From contig NZ_CALHII010000039.1 of assembly GCF_938030815.1 (NCBI RefSeq), forward strand, positions 1 to 8,517: a DNA stretch of 8,517 nucleotides, read 5' to 3'. The notes beneath the pieces are model-generated. The model made no database searches, had not been told where the DNA came from, and saw only the letters and a list, made by a program, of their open reading frames with translations. The stretch is from an uncultured Campylobacter sp. (GTDB lineage: Bacteria > Campylobacterota > Campylobacteria > Campylobacterales > Campylobacteraceae). Positions 1-6,487 of this stretch are shown piece by piece (the first letter of the stretch is position 1; each line of letters starts with the position of its first letter). Both the position numbers and the translations under genes were made by a program.

Positions 1-1
1 C

Positions 2-898
2 CCTGTTATCATAATAGGGAAGTTAATAAGTTTTTTAGAAAAATTTTTATATAAGGCTAAAAATAAAATATTTTCAGGAGCTATTTTAAATATTTTAACT
101 TTAAGTTCAACTTTTATAGTTTCTTTACTTCTAGCAAGAGCAGGTTATGTCATAGAGATATTTTTTCTCTATACAACATTTGCAACTAAAAGTTTAGCAG
201 ATGAAGGAAAAAAAGTTTATAATATATTGAAATCAGGGGATGTTGAAAAGGCTAAAAAAGAACTTTCATATCTTGTGAGTAGAGATACAAATACTCTATC
301 ACTTGAAAAAATTATTATGAGTGTAGTTGAAACAATAGCTGAAAATACAGTAGACGGCTCTATTTCTCCAGCATTCTTTGCCTTTGTTGGAAGTTTCTTT
401 TCTATTGAACTATTTGGGAAAATGGTATCTCTTGCCTTACCTTTTGCTATGACATATAAGGCAATAAATACTTTGGATTCTATGGTTGGTTATAAGAATG
501 AAAAATATATAGATTTTGGAAAAGTTTCTGCAAGAGTTGATGATGTTGCAAACTTTATTCCAGCAAGACTTACAGGTCTAATATTTGTACCTTTATCAAG
601 TTTAATATTAGGATATAATTTTAAGAATTCTTTAAAAGTATTTTTTAGAGATAGAAATAAACATTCAAGCCCAAACTCTGGACAAAGTGAATCTGCTTAT
701 GCAGGAGCATTAGGAATACAATTTGGTGGAAAAATTAGTTATTTTGGTAAAGATTATGAGAAGCAAAAAATAGGAGATAAGTTAAAAGAATTTGACTATG
801 AAGATATAAAAAAAGCGGTGAATATCTTATATGCTGTATCTCTTATAGCAACTATATCATTTATACTAACTAGTATTATTATAACATTATTGGGGTAA
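2..898 (+). CDS. cbiB: Adenosylcobinamide-phosphate synthase CbiB (5'-truncated by window edge)
   Basis: This integral membrane enzyme of cobalamin synthesis attaches the aminopropanol (phosphate) arm to adenosylcobyric acid, giving adenosylcobinamide (phosphate). The frame is open from base 2 and gives 298 residues. The beginning (PVIIIGKLISFLEK) matches the usual N-terminal P-x-x-x-G-x-x-I-x-x-LE element, so only about 15-20 residues are missing. The family hallmarks are in order: AENTVDG-S-SPAFF near the middle, then NTLDSMVGYKNEKY, ARVDD-x-x-NFIPARLTG, and PNSGQSESAYAGALG with a following FGG. Several hydrophobic stretches are visible, including a C-terminal membrane helix ending ITLLG. 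A TTG at 227 could be mistaken for a start, but homology continues well upstream of it. It ends five bases before cobD, as expected for a cobalamin operon. The very AT-rich codon use suggests Fusobacterium-like DNA and differs sharply from everything after about 1130. The family call is secure; the taxon is inferred from composition. Confidence 0.93.
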   Translation, partial: PVIIIGKLISFLEKFLYKAKNKIFSGAILNILTLSSTFIVSLLLARAGYVIEIFFLYTTFATKSLADEGKKVYNILKSGDVEKAKKELSYLVSRDTNTLSLEKIIMSVVETIAENTVDGSISPAFFAFVGSFFSIELFGKMVSLALPFAMTYKAINTLDSMVGYKNEKYIDFGKVSARVDDVANFIPARLTGLIFVPLSSLILGYNFKNSLKVFFRDRNKHSSPNSGQSESAYAGALGIQFGGKISYFGKDYEKQKIGDKLKEFDYEDIKKAVNILYAVSLIATISFILTSIIITLLG

Positions 899-903
899 TA
901 AAA

Positions 904-1161
904 ATGAATAAAGATTTACATGGAGGAAATATTTATAAATTTCAAAGAGAGGGTAAGAATGATATTTTAGATTATAGTGCTAATATCAATCCCTTAGGAG
1001 TACCACAGAAATTTATAGATATAGCAAAAGAAAATTTTGATAAATTAGTAAAATATCCTGACCCTTATTATATTGAATTAAGAAAAAAAATAGCTGAATT
1101 TAAAATTTATAACATTAAAAGTGATAAAATCCGAGCATTTAAATTTAATGCCGAAAGCTAA
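904..1161 (+). CDS. cobD: Threonine-phosphate decarboxylase CobD, N-terminal fragment cut at a junction
   Basis: In full this is a PLP-dependent aminotransferase-fold enzyme that decarboxylates L-threonine-O-3-phosphate to (R)-1-amino-2-propanol phosphate, the substrate that CbiB joins to cobyric acid. The N-terminus shows the family signature: LHGGNIYKF, then ILDYSANINPLGVP, and a YPDP-YY-x-LR-KKIAEF element. Normal proteins are about 350-370 residues. Here only about 75 residues look genuine (to roughly base 1130). After NIKSDKI the frame enters GC-richer Campylobacter-like DNA, adds RAFKFNAES and stops at 1159-1161. The usual continuation after this point (a glycine-rich VGNGATE-type element, then the PLP-lysine domain) is absent. 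The start ATG at 904 lies five bases after cbiB. As written it cannot encode an active enzyme. The cut coincides with a change in base composition, so I read it as a join between unrelated DNAs; natural decay is less likely. It is named after the enterobacterial CobD decarboxylase, not the other cobD (CbiB). Confidence 0.85.
   Translation: MNKDLHGGNIYKFQREGKNDILDYSANINPLGVPQKFIDIAKENFDKLVKYPDPYYIELRKKIAEFKIYNIKSDKIRAFKFNAES
1095..1141. other. Junction 1: Fusobacterium-like to Campylobacter-like DNA
   Basis: Composition and coding identity change here. Upstream is AT-rich cobalamin DNA; downstream is GC-richer DNA with frequent GCG, CGC and AAATTTA words. The CobD reading frame still looks genuine through about 1130 (NIKSDKI) and loses family resemblance immediately after. 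The exact point is uncertain because both sides contain AT-rich words such as AAATTTA, so any microhomology cannot be assigned to one side. Misassembly or an amplification chimera is the likeliest explanation. Confidence 0.75.
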
Positions 1162-1171
1162 ATTTAGCTTT
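1154..1171. repeat. 18-bp perfect palindrome centred on AAATTT
   Basis: AAAGCTAAATTTAGCTTT is identical to its reverse complement. It lies between junction 1 and pglE, in a stretch (1141-1193) that has three AAATTTA words at spacings of 19 and 27 bases. It resembles the inverted repeat over the ftsH stop codon. It may be a member of a dispersed Campylobacter intergenic repeat or a remnant of a terminator; function is unknown. Confidence 0.7.
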
Positions 1172-1199
1172 GCTCCGCGCGAGGTTAAATTTAAAGATC

Positions 1200-1207
1200 A
1201 AGGAAGG
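1200..1207 (+). promoter_or_regulatory. Ribosome binding site of pglE
   Basis: AAGGAAGG lies six bases before the ATG at 1214. It decides the start: the open frame extends upstream to a GTG at 1121, but those extra 31 codons cross the junction, lack family resemblance and have no comparable Shine-Dalgarno sequence. Confidence 0.75.
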
Positions 1208-1213
1208 ATAGAG

Positions 1214-2311
1214 ATGGCAAGAGTATTTTTAAGCCCGCCGAATATGGGTGGCAATGAGCTTGAGTATATAAAAAAGGTATTTGAAAGCAACTATATCGCG
1301 CCTTTGGGCGAATATGTTAATCGCTTTGAGGACGCAGTGAAGTCCTATACTGGCACGCGCGGCGCGCTGGCGCTAAATGCAGGCACGGCGGCGCTTCATC
1401 TAGCGCTTCGCTGCAGCGGCGTAAAGGACGGCGACGTGGTGCTTGGCTCCACGTTTACCTTCATGGCGTCGCTAAATCCGATATTTTACGAGCGCTGCGT
1501 GCCGGTGCTGATAGACAGCGACGAGAGTTGGAATTTAAGCCCGAGGCTGCTTAAAGAAGCGATCAAAAAATCGCCGAAAAAGCCAAAGGTGCTCGTCGTT
1601 ACGCATCTTTACGGACAGGCTGCGAAGATGGATGAGATATGCGAAATTTGCGCGAACGAAGGCATTGATGTTATCGAGGATGCCGCAGAGGCGCTGGGTG
1701 GATTTTATAAGGGTAAAGCACTTGGCGGTATCGGAAAATGCGGCGCGCTAAGCTTTAATGGCAATAAAATCATCACTACCTCAGGCGGAGGAATGCTGAT
1801 CTCAAACGATGAGGAGCTAGTGGCTAAGGCTAGATTTTTAAGCACCCAGGCGCGCGAGCCGCTGCTTCACTACGAGCACAAAGACTACGGCTACAACTAC
1901 CGCTTAAGCAACGTCTTAGGCGCTATCGGCGTAGGTCAGATGGAGGTCTTGCCGCAGCGCGTGAAAAGAAAGCGTGAAATTTTTAAAATTTACGAGGATC
2001 TGTTTAGAGGCACCGACGTGGAGTTTATGCCCGAAGTAGAAGGTGGCGAGGGCAACAGATGGCTTACGACTTTATTATTTAAACAAAAAGGCGCTCATCT
2101 AAAGGTTATCGACGCTCTAAATAAAGCCGACATCGAATCTCGCCCTCTTTGGAAGCCGATGCATCTGCAAAGCATCTTCGCAGGCGCGCTTAGCGTAGTT
2201 GACGGCACGAGCGAGGATATGTTCAGTCGCGGCATCTGCCTTCCTAGCGGCACCGATATGAGCGACGAGACGATCGAGCGCGTCGTAAAAATCGTAAAAG
2301 AAAACATCTGA
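1214..2311 (+). CDS. pglE: UDP-4-keto-6-deoxy-GlcNAc aminotransferase PglE (DegT/DnrJ/EryC1/StrS family)
   Basis: A PLP enzyme that transfers an amino group from glutamate to the C4 keto group of UDP-2-acetamido-2,6-dideoxy-4-keto-glucose, forming UDP-4-amino-4,6-dideoxy-GlcNAc, the second step toward bacillosamine for N-linked glycosylation. From ATG 1214 it is 365 residues, a normal family length. The N-terminus FLSPPNMGGNE is typical of PglE. The PLP-phosphate region includes LNAGTAALHLAL at about 54-65; IEDAAEALGG (about 154-163) holds the cofactor-binding Asp; SFNGNKIITTSGGGM (about 180-194) carries the probable Schiff-base lysine K185; and YGYNYRLSNVLGAIG (about 225-239) is the conserved NYR element. 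The gene overlaps pglF by one base (TGATG), which fits sequential enzymes made together. A glycan aminotransferase of another deoxysugar pathway (LegC/PseC-like) is less likely given the neighbouring PglF. The gene that would supply the next step, pglD (acetyltransferase), is not in the window; it may have lain upstream before the junction. Confidence 0.92.
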   Translation: MARVFLSPPNMGGNELEYIKKVFESNYIAPLGEYVNRFEDAVKSYTGTRGALALNAGTAALHLALRCSGVKDGDVVLGSTFTFMASLNPIFYERCVPVLIDSDESWNLSPRLLKEAIKKSPKKPKVLVVTHLYGQAAKMDEICEICANEGIDVIEDAAEALGGFYKGKALGGIGKCGALSFNGNKIITTSGGGMLISNDEELVAKARFLSTQAREPLLHYEHKDYGYNYRLSNVLGAIGVGQMEVLPQRVKRKREIFKIYEDLFRGTDVEFMPEVEGGEGNRWLTTLLFKQKGAHLKVIDALNKADIESRPLWKPMHLQSIFAGALSVVDGTSEDMFSRGICLPSGTDMSDETIERVVKIVKENI

Positions 2312-4116
2312 TGCTGTTAAAACCCACTAAATTTAGCCGCTTCGCGTTTTTTTTGCTGGGAGATATTTTTATCTCGATCCTCTCCGTTTATATCGCGTTT
2401 TTGCTGCGATTTAGCGGAGATATACCGAACGAATTCTATAAAGGCGCGCTGCTTAGCGCCTCGAGCCTTACTGCGATTAAAATTTTCTATTTTTGGTTTT
2501 TGCGGATCTATTTAGTTCCGTGGAGATTTTTCGGTCTATATGAAGCGAGGAAGCTCTTTTATGCGCACGTTATGGCGGCGCTTACCTTTTTGATCCTGTT
2601 TTTTTTAGCGAGTAAAGTTTTTAACCCATTCCCGCGCTCGGTCATCATCATCGATGCGGCGATCTCGTTTATTTTAATTGGTGGGATTAGAATTTCAAAG
2701 CGGATGTTTCTAAGTGAGAAGAAAAACATCACGAATAACGAGCCCTGCATCGTCGTGGGCGCTACAAGCAAGACCTTTCACGTCCTAAAAGGTATGCGGC
2801 AAAAATATATCAACTACTATCCAGTGGGTGTCGTGGACGGACGGCCTGAGCTAGTAGGAACGTATTGCGAAAATTACGTCGTCAGGGCTAAGAGCGAAAT
2901 TCCGCAGATGATCAAAGATAGCGGTGCTAAAACCGCGATCATCGCGCTGGCGCTGTATCCGGACGAGCTAAAGCAGCTCTACGACGAGCTGTTCGCGTAC
3001 GGGCTAAAGGATATTAAACTCTTTTCGCTTTTGGAGGATGAGAGCAAAAAGATCCGCGACGTATCGATCGAGGATCTGCTCGCTCGCAAGCCCAAAGACC
3101 TCGACACCAAGGCGATCGAAAATTTTATCAAAGACAAGATCGTGCTGGTAACGGGCGCGGGCGGCACGATAGGAAGCGAAATTTGCAAGCAGTGCTTGAA
3201 ATTCGGCGCAAAGCGTCTTATCATGGTCGAACACAGCGAGTTTAACCTCTACTCGATTAACGAAGCCACCGGCGCGGATGCGCGCAACGAGTTAAAGATG
3301 ATAAACGTCGTTTATCGCCATGAGCTGGAGGAGGTTTTTGCGGAATTTCGTCCCGAGGTAGTCGTGCACGCAGCGGCGTATAAGCACGTGCCGCTATGCG
3401 AGTTTAACCCGCATCTAGCGGTCAAAAATAATGTCATCGGCACAAAAAACGTAATCGATCTGTCCAAAAAATACGGCGCGAAAAAGGTCGTTTTGATCTC
3501 GACTGATAAGGCGGTGCGACCGACGAACATTATGGGCACGACGAAGCGTATCTGCGAGCTTTACGCGCTAAATTCCAACGACGCGGCAAGCGACACGCAG
3601 ATCGTCGCCGTCCGCTTCGGAAACGTGCTCGGCTCAAGCGGTAGTGTCATTCCTAAATTTAAACGCCAGATCGAAGCGAACGAGCCGCTTACCGTTACGC
3701 ACCCCGAGATTACGAGATATTTTATGCTCGTTAGCGAGGCGTGCCAGCTCGTGCTTCAAGCAGCCTCCATCGCGCGAGGCGGCGAGCTTTTCGTGCTGGA
3801 TATGGGCGAGCCCGTAAGGATCGCCGATCTTGCCAAGCGAATGCTGCAGCTTGCGGGCAAGGAGGAACTTGGCATTAAATTTGTCGGTCTGCGCCCAGGC
3901 GAGAAGCTTTATGAGGAGCTTTTGATCGACGAAAACGACAAGAGCACGAAGTATCAATCAATCTTCGTAACCCACTCCGCAAAATACGACCTACAAGAGC
4001 TAAGCTCGCAGATCGAGGAGCTTTCGGAGTGCAAGGACGCGCAGGTCGCGGATAAGCTAAAGCGCATCGTGCCCGAGTTTTCGCACCGATTGAACGGTAT
4101 GAAGGGCACGGCTTGA
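2311..4116 (+). CDS. pglF: UDP-N-acetylglucosamine 4,6-dehydratase PglF, membrane-anchored
   Basis: Converts UDP-GlcNAc to the 4-keto-6-deoxy sugar used by PglE, the first step of UDP-bacillosamine synthesis, at the inner membrane. The 601 residues match the family. Residues about 11-130 hold four predicted membrane helices (about 12-34, 45-70, 85-103, 110-127). A first Rossmann-like domain begins at CIVVGATSK (146-154). The catalytic SDR domain follows: NAD-binding TGAGGTIGSE at 281-290, HAAAYKHVP at 353-361, RFGNVLGSSGSV at 435-446 and LRPGEKLYEEL at 527-537. In place of the usual YxxxK, it has TDK at 398-400 and M408, the Thr/Asp/Lys plus Met arrangement known for PglF, so it looks active. 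The ATG shares a base with the pglE stop; no strong Shine-Dalgarno is visible, suggesting translational coupling. The stop overlaps the TTG start of hisH. A capsular or O-antigen dehydratase of the same family (WbpM, FlaA1-like) is the alternative; adjacency to PglE favours PglF. Confidence 0.93.
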   Translation: MLLKPTKFSRFAFFLLGDIFISILSVYIAFLLRFSGDIPNEFYKGALLSASSLTAIKIFYFWFLRIYLVPWRFFGLYEARKLFYAHVMAALTFLILFFLASKVFNPFPRSVIIIDAAISFILIGGIRISKRMFLSEKKNITNNEPCIVVGATSKTFHVLKGMRQKYINYYPVGVVDGRPELVGTYCENYVVRAKSEIPQMIKDSGAKTAIIALALYPDELKQLYDELFAYGLKDIKLFSLLEDESKKIRDVSIEDLLARKPKDLDTKAIENFIKDKIVLVTGAGGTIGSEICKQCLKFGAKRLIMVEHSEFNLYSINEATGADARNELKMINVVYRHELEEVFAEFRPEVVVHAAAYKHVPLCEFNPHLAVKNNVIGTKNVIDLSKKYGAKKVVLISTDKAVRPTNIMGTTKRICELYALNSNDAASDTQIVAVRFGNVLGSSGSVIPKFKRQIEANEPLTVTHPEITRYFMLVSEACQLVLQAASIARGGELFVLDMGEPVRIADLAKRMLQLAGKEELGIKFVGLRPGEKLYEELLIDENDKSTKYQSIFVTHSAKYDLQELSSQIEELSECKDAQVADKLKRIVPEFSHRLNGMKGTA

Positions 4117-4838
4117 TCGGCATCGTGGATTACGGCGCGGGCAATATCCAAAGCGTAATGAACGCACTTAGCTTTTGCGGCGCTAAATTTTGCCTCGCGC
4201 GCAGCCCCGAGGAGCTTTTGAGCTGCGATAAAGCTCTGCTTCCGGGCGTGGGCGCATTCGGCGAGGCGATGGATAAGCTTCACGCAAGCGGTATGGACGC
4301 CGCGATTAAAGAGTTCGTCGCAAGCGGCAGATATTTTTTAGGCATCTGCCTGGGGATGCAGCTTTTGTTTGAGCAAAGCGAGGAATTCGGCGCGCGCAGC
4401 GGGCTTGGAATTCTATCCGGTCGCGTCGTGAAATTTGACAAAACGAAATTTAGTGTTTGCGAAGCGGAATTTCGATCCGAGGATATGAAATTTAGATCGG
4501 GCGGGGCGAAATTTAATTCAGACGAGGCGGAATCTAGCGCGCGCAGCTGGCAAAATTTTACCTGTGCCGAAAGCCTAAAGATCCCGCACGTCGGCTGGAA
4601 CAGCGCGCATTTTATCAAACGCTCGCCGATAAACAGGGGCTTGAGCGAGTTTGAGTATCTGTATTTCGTGCACTCCTACCACGTCCTTTGCGCGCGCGAG
4701 ATCACGCTTGCGACCACGTTTTACGGCTATGAGTTTGCAAGCGCGATTTGGCACGAAAACGTATTTGCCTTTCAGCCGCATCCCGAAAAAAGCCACGATG
4801 CGGGCATAAAAATCATTAAAAATTTTACGGAGCTGTGA
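4113..4838 (+). CDS. hisH: Imidazole glycerol phosphate synthase, glutaminase subunit HisH, with a repeat insertion
   Basis: Class I glutamine amidotransferase that releases ammonia from glutamine and channels it to HisF, which makes imidazole glycerol phosphate and AICAR from PRFAR in histidine synthesis. Family features: GIVDYGAGN at 3-11, LPGVGAFG at 43-50, the nucleophile elbow GICLGMQ at 77-83 with Cys79, PHVGWN at 158-163, and FQPHPEKS at 220-227 with His223 and Glu225 completing the triad. It is 241 residues against about 200 usual. The excess is an insertion at about 107-153, between the strand ending GRVV and the segment before PHVGWN, made of seven-residue units starting K/E-F. The core motifs are intact, so activity is plausible. 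The only fitting start is TTG 4113, overlapping the pglF stop (TTGA); MIGIVDYG then matches the family N-terminus. It ends in a one-base overlap with hisA. HisF is not in the window. Some Campylobacter carry a second HisH-like copy used in sugar amidation; next to hisA, the histidine role is the better call. Confidence 0.92.
   Translation: MIGIVDYGAGNIQSVMNALSFCGAKFCLARSPEELLSCDKALLPGVGAFGEAMDKLHASGMDAAIKEFVASGRYFLGICLGMQLLFEQSEEFGARSGLGILSGRVVKFDKTKFSVCEAEFRSEDMKFRSGGAKFNSDEAESSARSWQNFTCAESLKIPHVGWNSAHFIKRSPINRGLSEFEYLYFVHSYHVLCAREITLATTFYGYEFASAIWHENVFAFQPHPEKSHDAGIKIIKNFTEL
4431..4571 (+). repeat. Degenerate 21-bp tandem repeat inside hisH (7-residue units)
   Basis: A partial unit starts at 4431 (KFDKT). 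Units of exactly 21 bases then start at 4446, 4467, 4488 and 4509, each opening with (G)AAATTT or (G)GAATTT, and two decayed ones start at 4530 and 4551. At protein level the clear units read [KE]F-x-S-x-x-[AM], for example KFSVCEA and KFNSDEA. The array keeps the frame, is polar and charged, and accounts for the extra length of this HisH. It resembles the AAATTTA-rich spacer before pglE in word content. Confidence 0.8.
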
Positions 4839-5545
4839 TGGAAATTTTCCCTGCGATCGATCTGAAACAAGGATGCGCCGTGCGCCTTAGCAAGGGCGAG
4901 ATGCAAAGCGCAAAAATTTATTCCAAGGACCCCTGCGAGCTAGCCAAAAAATTTGAAGATCTCGGCGCTAAATGGCTGCATTTGGTCGATCTGGACGGCG
5001 CGTTTGCTGGCGAGGCGGTAAATTTCAAAGCGATCGAGCGGATCGTAAAAAGCACTCGCCTGCGCGTAGAAGTGGGCGGCGGTATCCGCGACGAAGCGCG
5101 CATAAAGGAGTATTTGAGCCTAGGCGTCGATAGATTTATCCTGGGCTCGGCGGCGCTTAAAAACCCGGATTTCGTAAGGAGGATGGCGAAGCTTTACCGC
5201 ATCGTCGTGGGCATAGACGCAAAAGACGGGCTCGTAGCGACCGAGGGCTGGGCTGAGCTAAGCCGCGTAAAAGCGACCGATCTGGCGCGAGACTACGCGG
5301 ACGCGGGCGTTTGCGCGATCATCTGCACCGACATATCGCGCGACGGGATGCTAAGCGGCGTGAATGTAGAATTTAGCCGCTCTATCGCGAAAGCTAGCGG
5401 TATCGATACTATCGCAAGCGGCGGCGTGAAAGATATGAACGACATAATCGCGCTTAAAAACGCAGAGCTAATAGCAGGCGTCATCGTCGGCAAGGCGTAT
5501 TACGAAGGCACGCTCGATCTTAAAAAGGCGTTTGAAGCTCTGTAA
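4838..5545 (+). CDS. hisA: ProFAR isomerase HisA
   Basis: 1-(5-phosphoribosyl)-5-[(5-phosphoribosylamino)methylideneamino]imidazole-4-carboxamide isomerase, a (beta/alpha)8 barrel that catalyses an Amadori rearrangement of ProFAR to PRFAR, the substrate of HisF/HisH. With ATG 4838 it is 235 residues, normal for the family. Motifs: FPAIDLKQGCAVRL at 4-17 with catalytic Asp8, VEVGGGIR at 77-84, ILGSAAL at 101-107, VVGIDAKDG at 123-131 with Asp127, TDISRDGML at 164-172, IASGGV at 192-197 and GVIVGKAYYEG at 214-224. The two halves with phosphate-binding loops follow the usual internal duplication. A GTG three bases upstream (4835) is an alternative start. ATG was chosen because it gives the family N-terminus and a TGATG overlap with hisH. 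Bifunctional PriA is unlikely, since Campylobacter have separate trpF. It ends the pglE-pglF-hisH-hisA cluster. Confidence 0.95.
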   Translation: MEIFPAIDLKQGCAVRLSKGEMQSAKIYSKDPCELAKKFEDLGAKWLHLVDLDGAFAGEAVNFKAIERIVKSTRLRVEVGGGIRDEARIKEYLSLGVDRFILGSAALKNPDFVRRMAKLYRIVVGIDAKDGLVATEGWAELSRVKATDLARDYADAGVCAIICTDISRDGMLSGVNVEFSRSIAKASGIDTIASGGVKDMNDIIALKNAELIAGVIVGKAYYEGTLDLKKAFEAL

Positions 5546-5572
5546 AAACGCCCGAGCGTAAGCAAAGTTTGA

Positions 5573-5606
5573 ACTAAATTTTAGTAATATGCAAATTTTA
5601 AAATTT
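5573..5606. repeat. AT-rich palindromes between hisA and prmA
   Basis: The 78-bp gap holds two small palindromes: ACTAAA-T-TTTAGT (5573-5585) and the perfect 14-mer AAATTTTAAAATTT (5593-5606). Between them, TAATAT at 5585-5590 could serve as a weak -10 element, since Campylobacter sigma-70 promoters need little -35 sequence, but the match is only four of six bases. This is the likeliest place for a promoter of prmA-ftsH. No T-tailed terminator follows hisA. Confidence 0.4.
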
Positions 5607-5623
5607 AAAGGCGATGTGAGGCG

Positions 5624-6487
5624 ATGAAAGATTTTTTTTATGAGATGATCGTAAAAAGCGCGAATGCAAGCGAGCTTTTTAAAAGCTTTGCGTTTGAGCT
5701 CGGCGTTACCTGCGTCGAGGAACGCGGCGAGAGTTTCATAATCCGCGACGAAGAGGATCTGCAAAATTTAAAATTTGCGTTTGAAGAGTTTAAAAAGGGG
5801 CTCTCGCGATCTCTTAATTTAGACGCCGATCTACAGATCGAAATTTCAAAAAAGCAAAACAAAGACTGGCTCGACGAATACAAAAAAGGGGTCGCGCCTG
5901 TGGCGGTCGGTAAATTTTACGTCCGTCCGAGCTGGTGCGAAAGATCGCAAGATCCCGCGCTAATCGATCTGCTGATCGATCCTGCGCTGGCGTTCGGCTC
6001 GGGGCATCACGAAAGCACCAATATGTGCCTAGCGCTGCTTAGCGAGCTTACTCGCGCGGGCATGAGCGCGCTTGACGTGGGCTGCGGCAGCGGAATTCTA
6101 AGTATCGCGATGAAAAAACTGGACGCAAAGGTAAGCGCTTGCGATACCGACGAGCAGGCGGTGACCGCTACGCAGCAAAACGCCGAGAAAAACGGCGTGC
6201 AGATCGATAAAATTTGGCTCGGCAGCGTTTCAAGCCTAAACGAGCGAGGCTCAAGCGAAAGCGCGCAGCCGCAGTTTGATCTCGTCGTCGCAAATATAAT
6301 CGCCGACGTGATTTTGATCCTAAGCGCGGATCTAAAAAAAGCGCTAAAGCCCGGCGGCAAGCTCGTGCTGTCGGGAATTTTAGAAAAATATAAAGATAGG
6401 ATTGAGCAAGCCTTTTCGGATTTAAATTTCGTGCAGATGAAAAAGCAAAACGAATGGCTTAGTTTCGTTTATGAAAGGAAGATATGA
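5624..6487 (+). CDS. prmA: Ribosomal protein L11 methyltransferase PrmA
   Basis: Cytoplasmic SAM-dependent enzyme that trimethylates ribosomal protein L11. The 287 residues match the family length. An N-terminal recognition domain (about 1-75) is followed by KDWLDEYKKGVAPVAVG (80-96), the conserved linker/W-x-x-x-x-K-x-x-x-P element. The catalytic domain has DPALAFGSGHHEST at 119-132, SAM motif I LDVGCGSGILSIA at 150-162, the acidic CDTD at 173-176 that would contact the ribose, and FDLVVANI at 218-225, the substrate-amine binding motif. A short Ser/Glu-rich loop (about 205-216) before FDLVVANI is slightly longer than usual. ATG 5624 has only a weak upstream GTGAGG. The stop overlaps the ftsH ATG (ATGA). 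Paralogous methyltransferases (PrmB, HemK type) carry NPPY instead of VANI, so PrmA is the firm call. Confidence 0.93.
   Translation: MKDFFYEMIVKSANASELFKSFAFELGVTCVEERGESFIIRDEEDLQNLKFAFEEFKKGLSRSLNLDADLQIEISKKQNKDWLDEYKKGVAPVAVGKFYVRPSWCERSQDPALIDLLIDPALAFGSGHHESTNMCLALLSELTRAGMSALDVGCGSGILSIAMKKLDAKVSACDTDEQAVTATQQNAEKNGVQIDKIWLGSVSSLNERGSSESAQPQFDLVVANIIADVILILSADLKKALKPGGKLVLSGILEKYKDRIEQAFSDLNFVQMKKQNEWLSFVYERKI
6474..6481 (+). promoter_or_regulatory. Ribosome binding site of ftsH inside the prmA end
   Basis: AAAGGAAG lies within the last prmA codons, just before the ATG at 6484. It fixes the ftsH start and suggests coupled but independently strong initiation. Confidence 0.65.

Noticed and set aside
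227..298. TTG at 227 as the start of CbiB
   Set aside because: The frame is open to base 2 with clear CbiB homology upstream, so the gene is merely cut by the window edge.
1121..1213. A 31-codon upstream extension of pglE starting at GTG 1121
   Set aside because: It begins at the chimeric junction, has no family resemblance, and a strong AAGGAAGG site sits just before the ATG at 1214.
3634..4283. Minus-strand open frames opposite the pglF end and hisH start
   Set aside because: They mirror strongly coding plus-strand genes and have no start signals or recognisable domains.
4431..4571. CRISPR-like array suggested by the regular spacing in hisH
   Set aside because: The period is 21 bases with only a 6-8 base conserved core, it lies in frame within a gene, and there are no spacers or cas genes.
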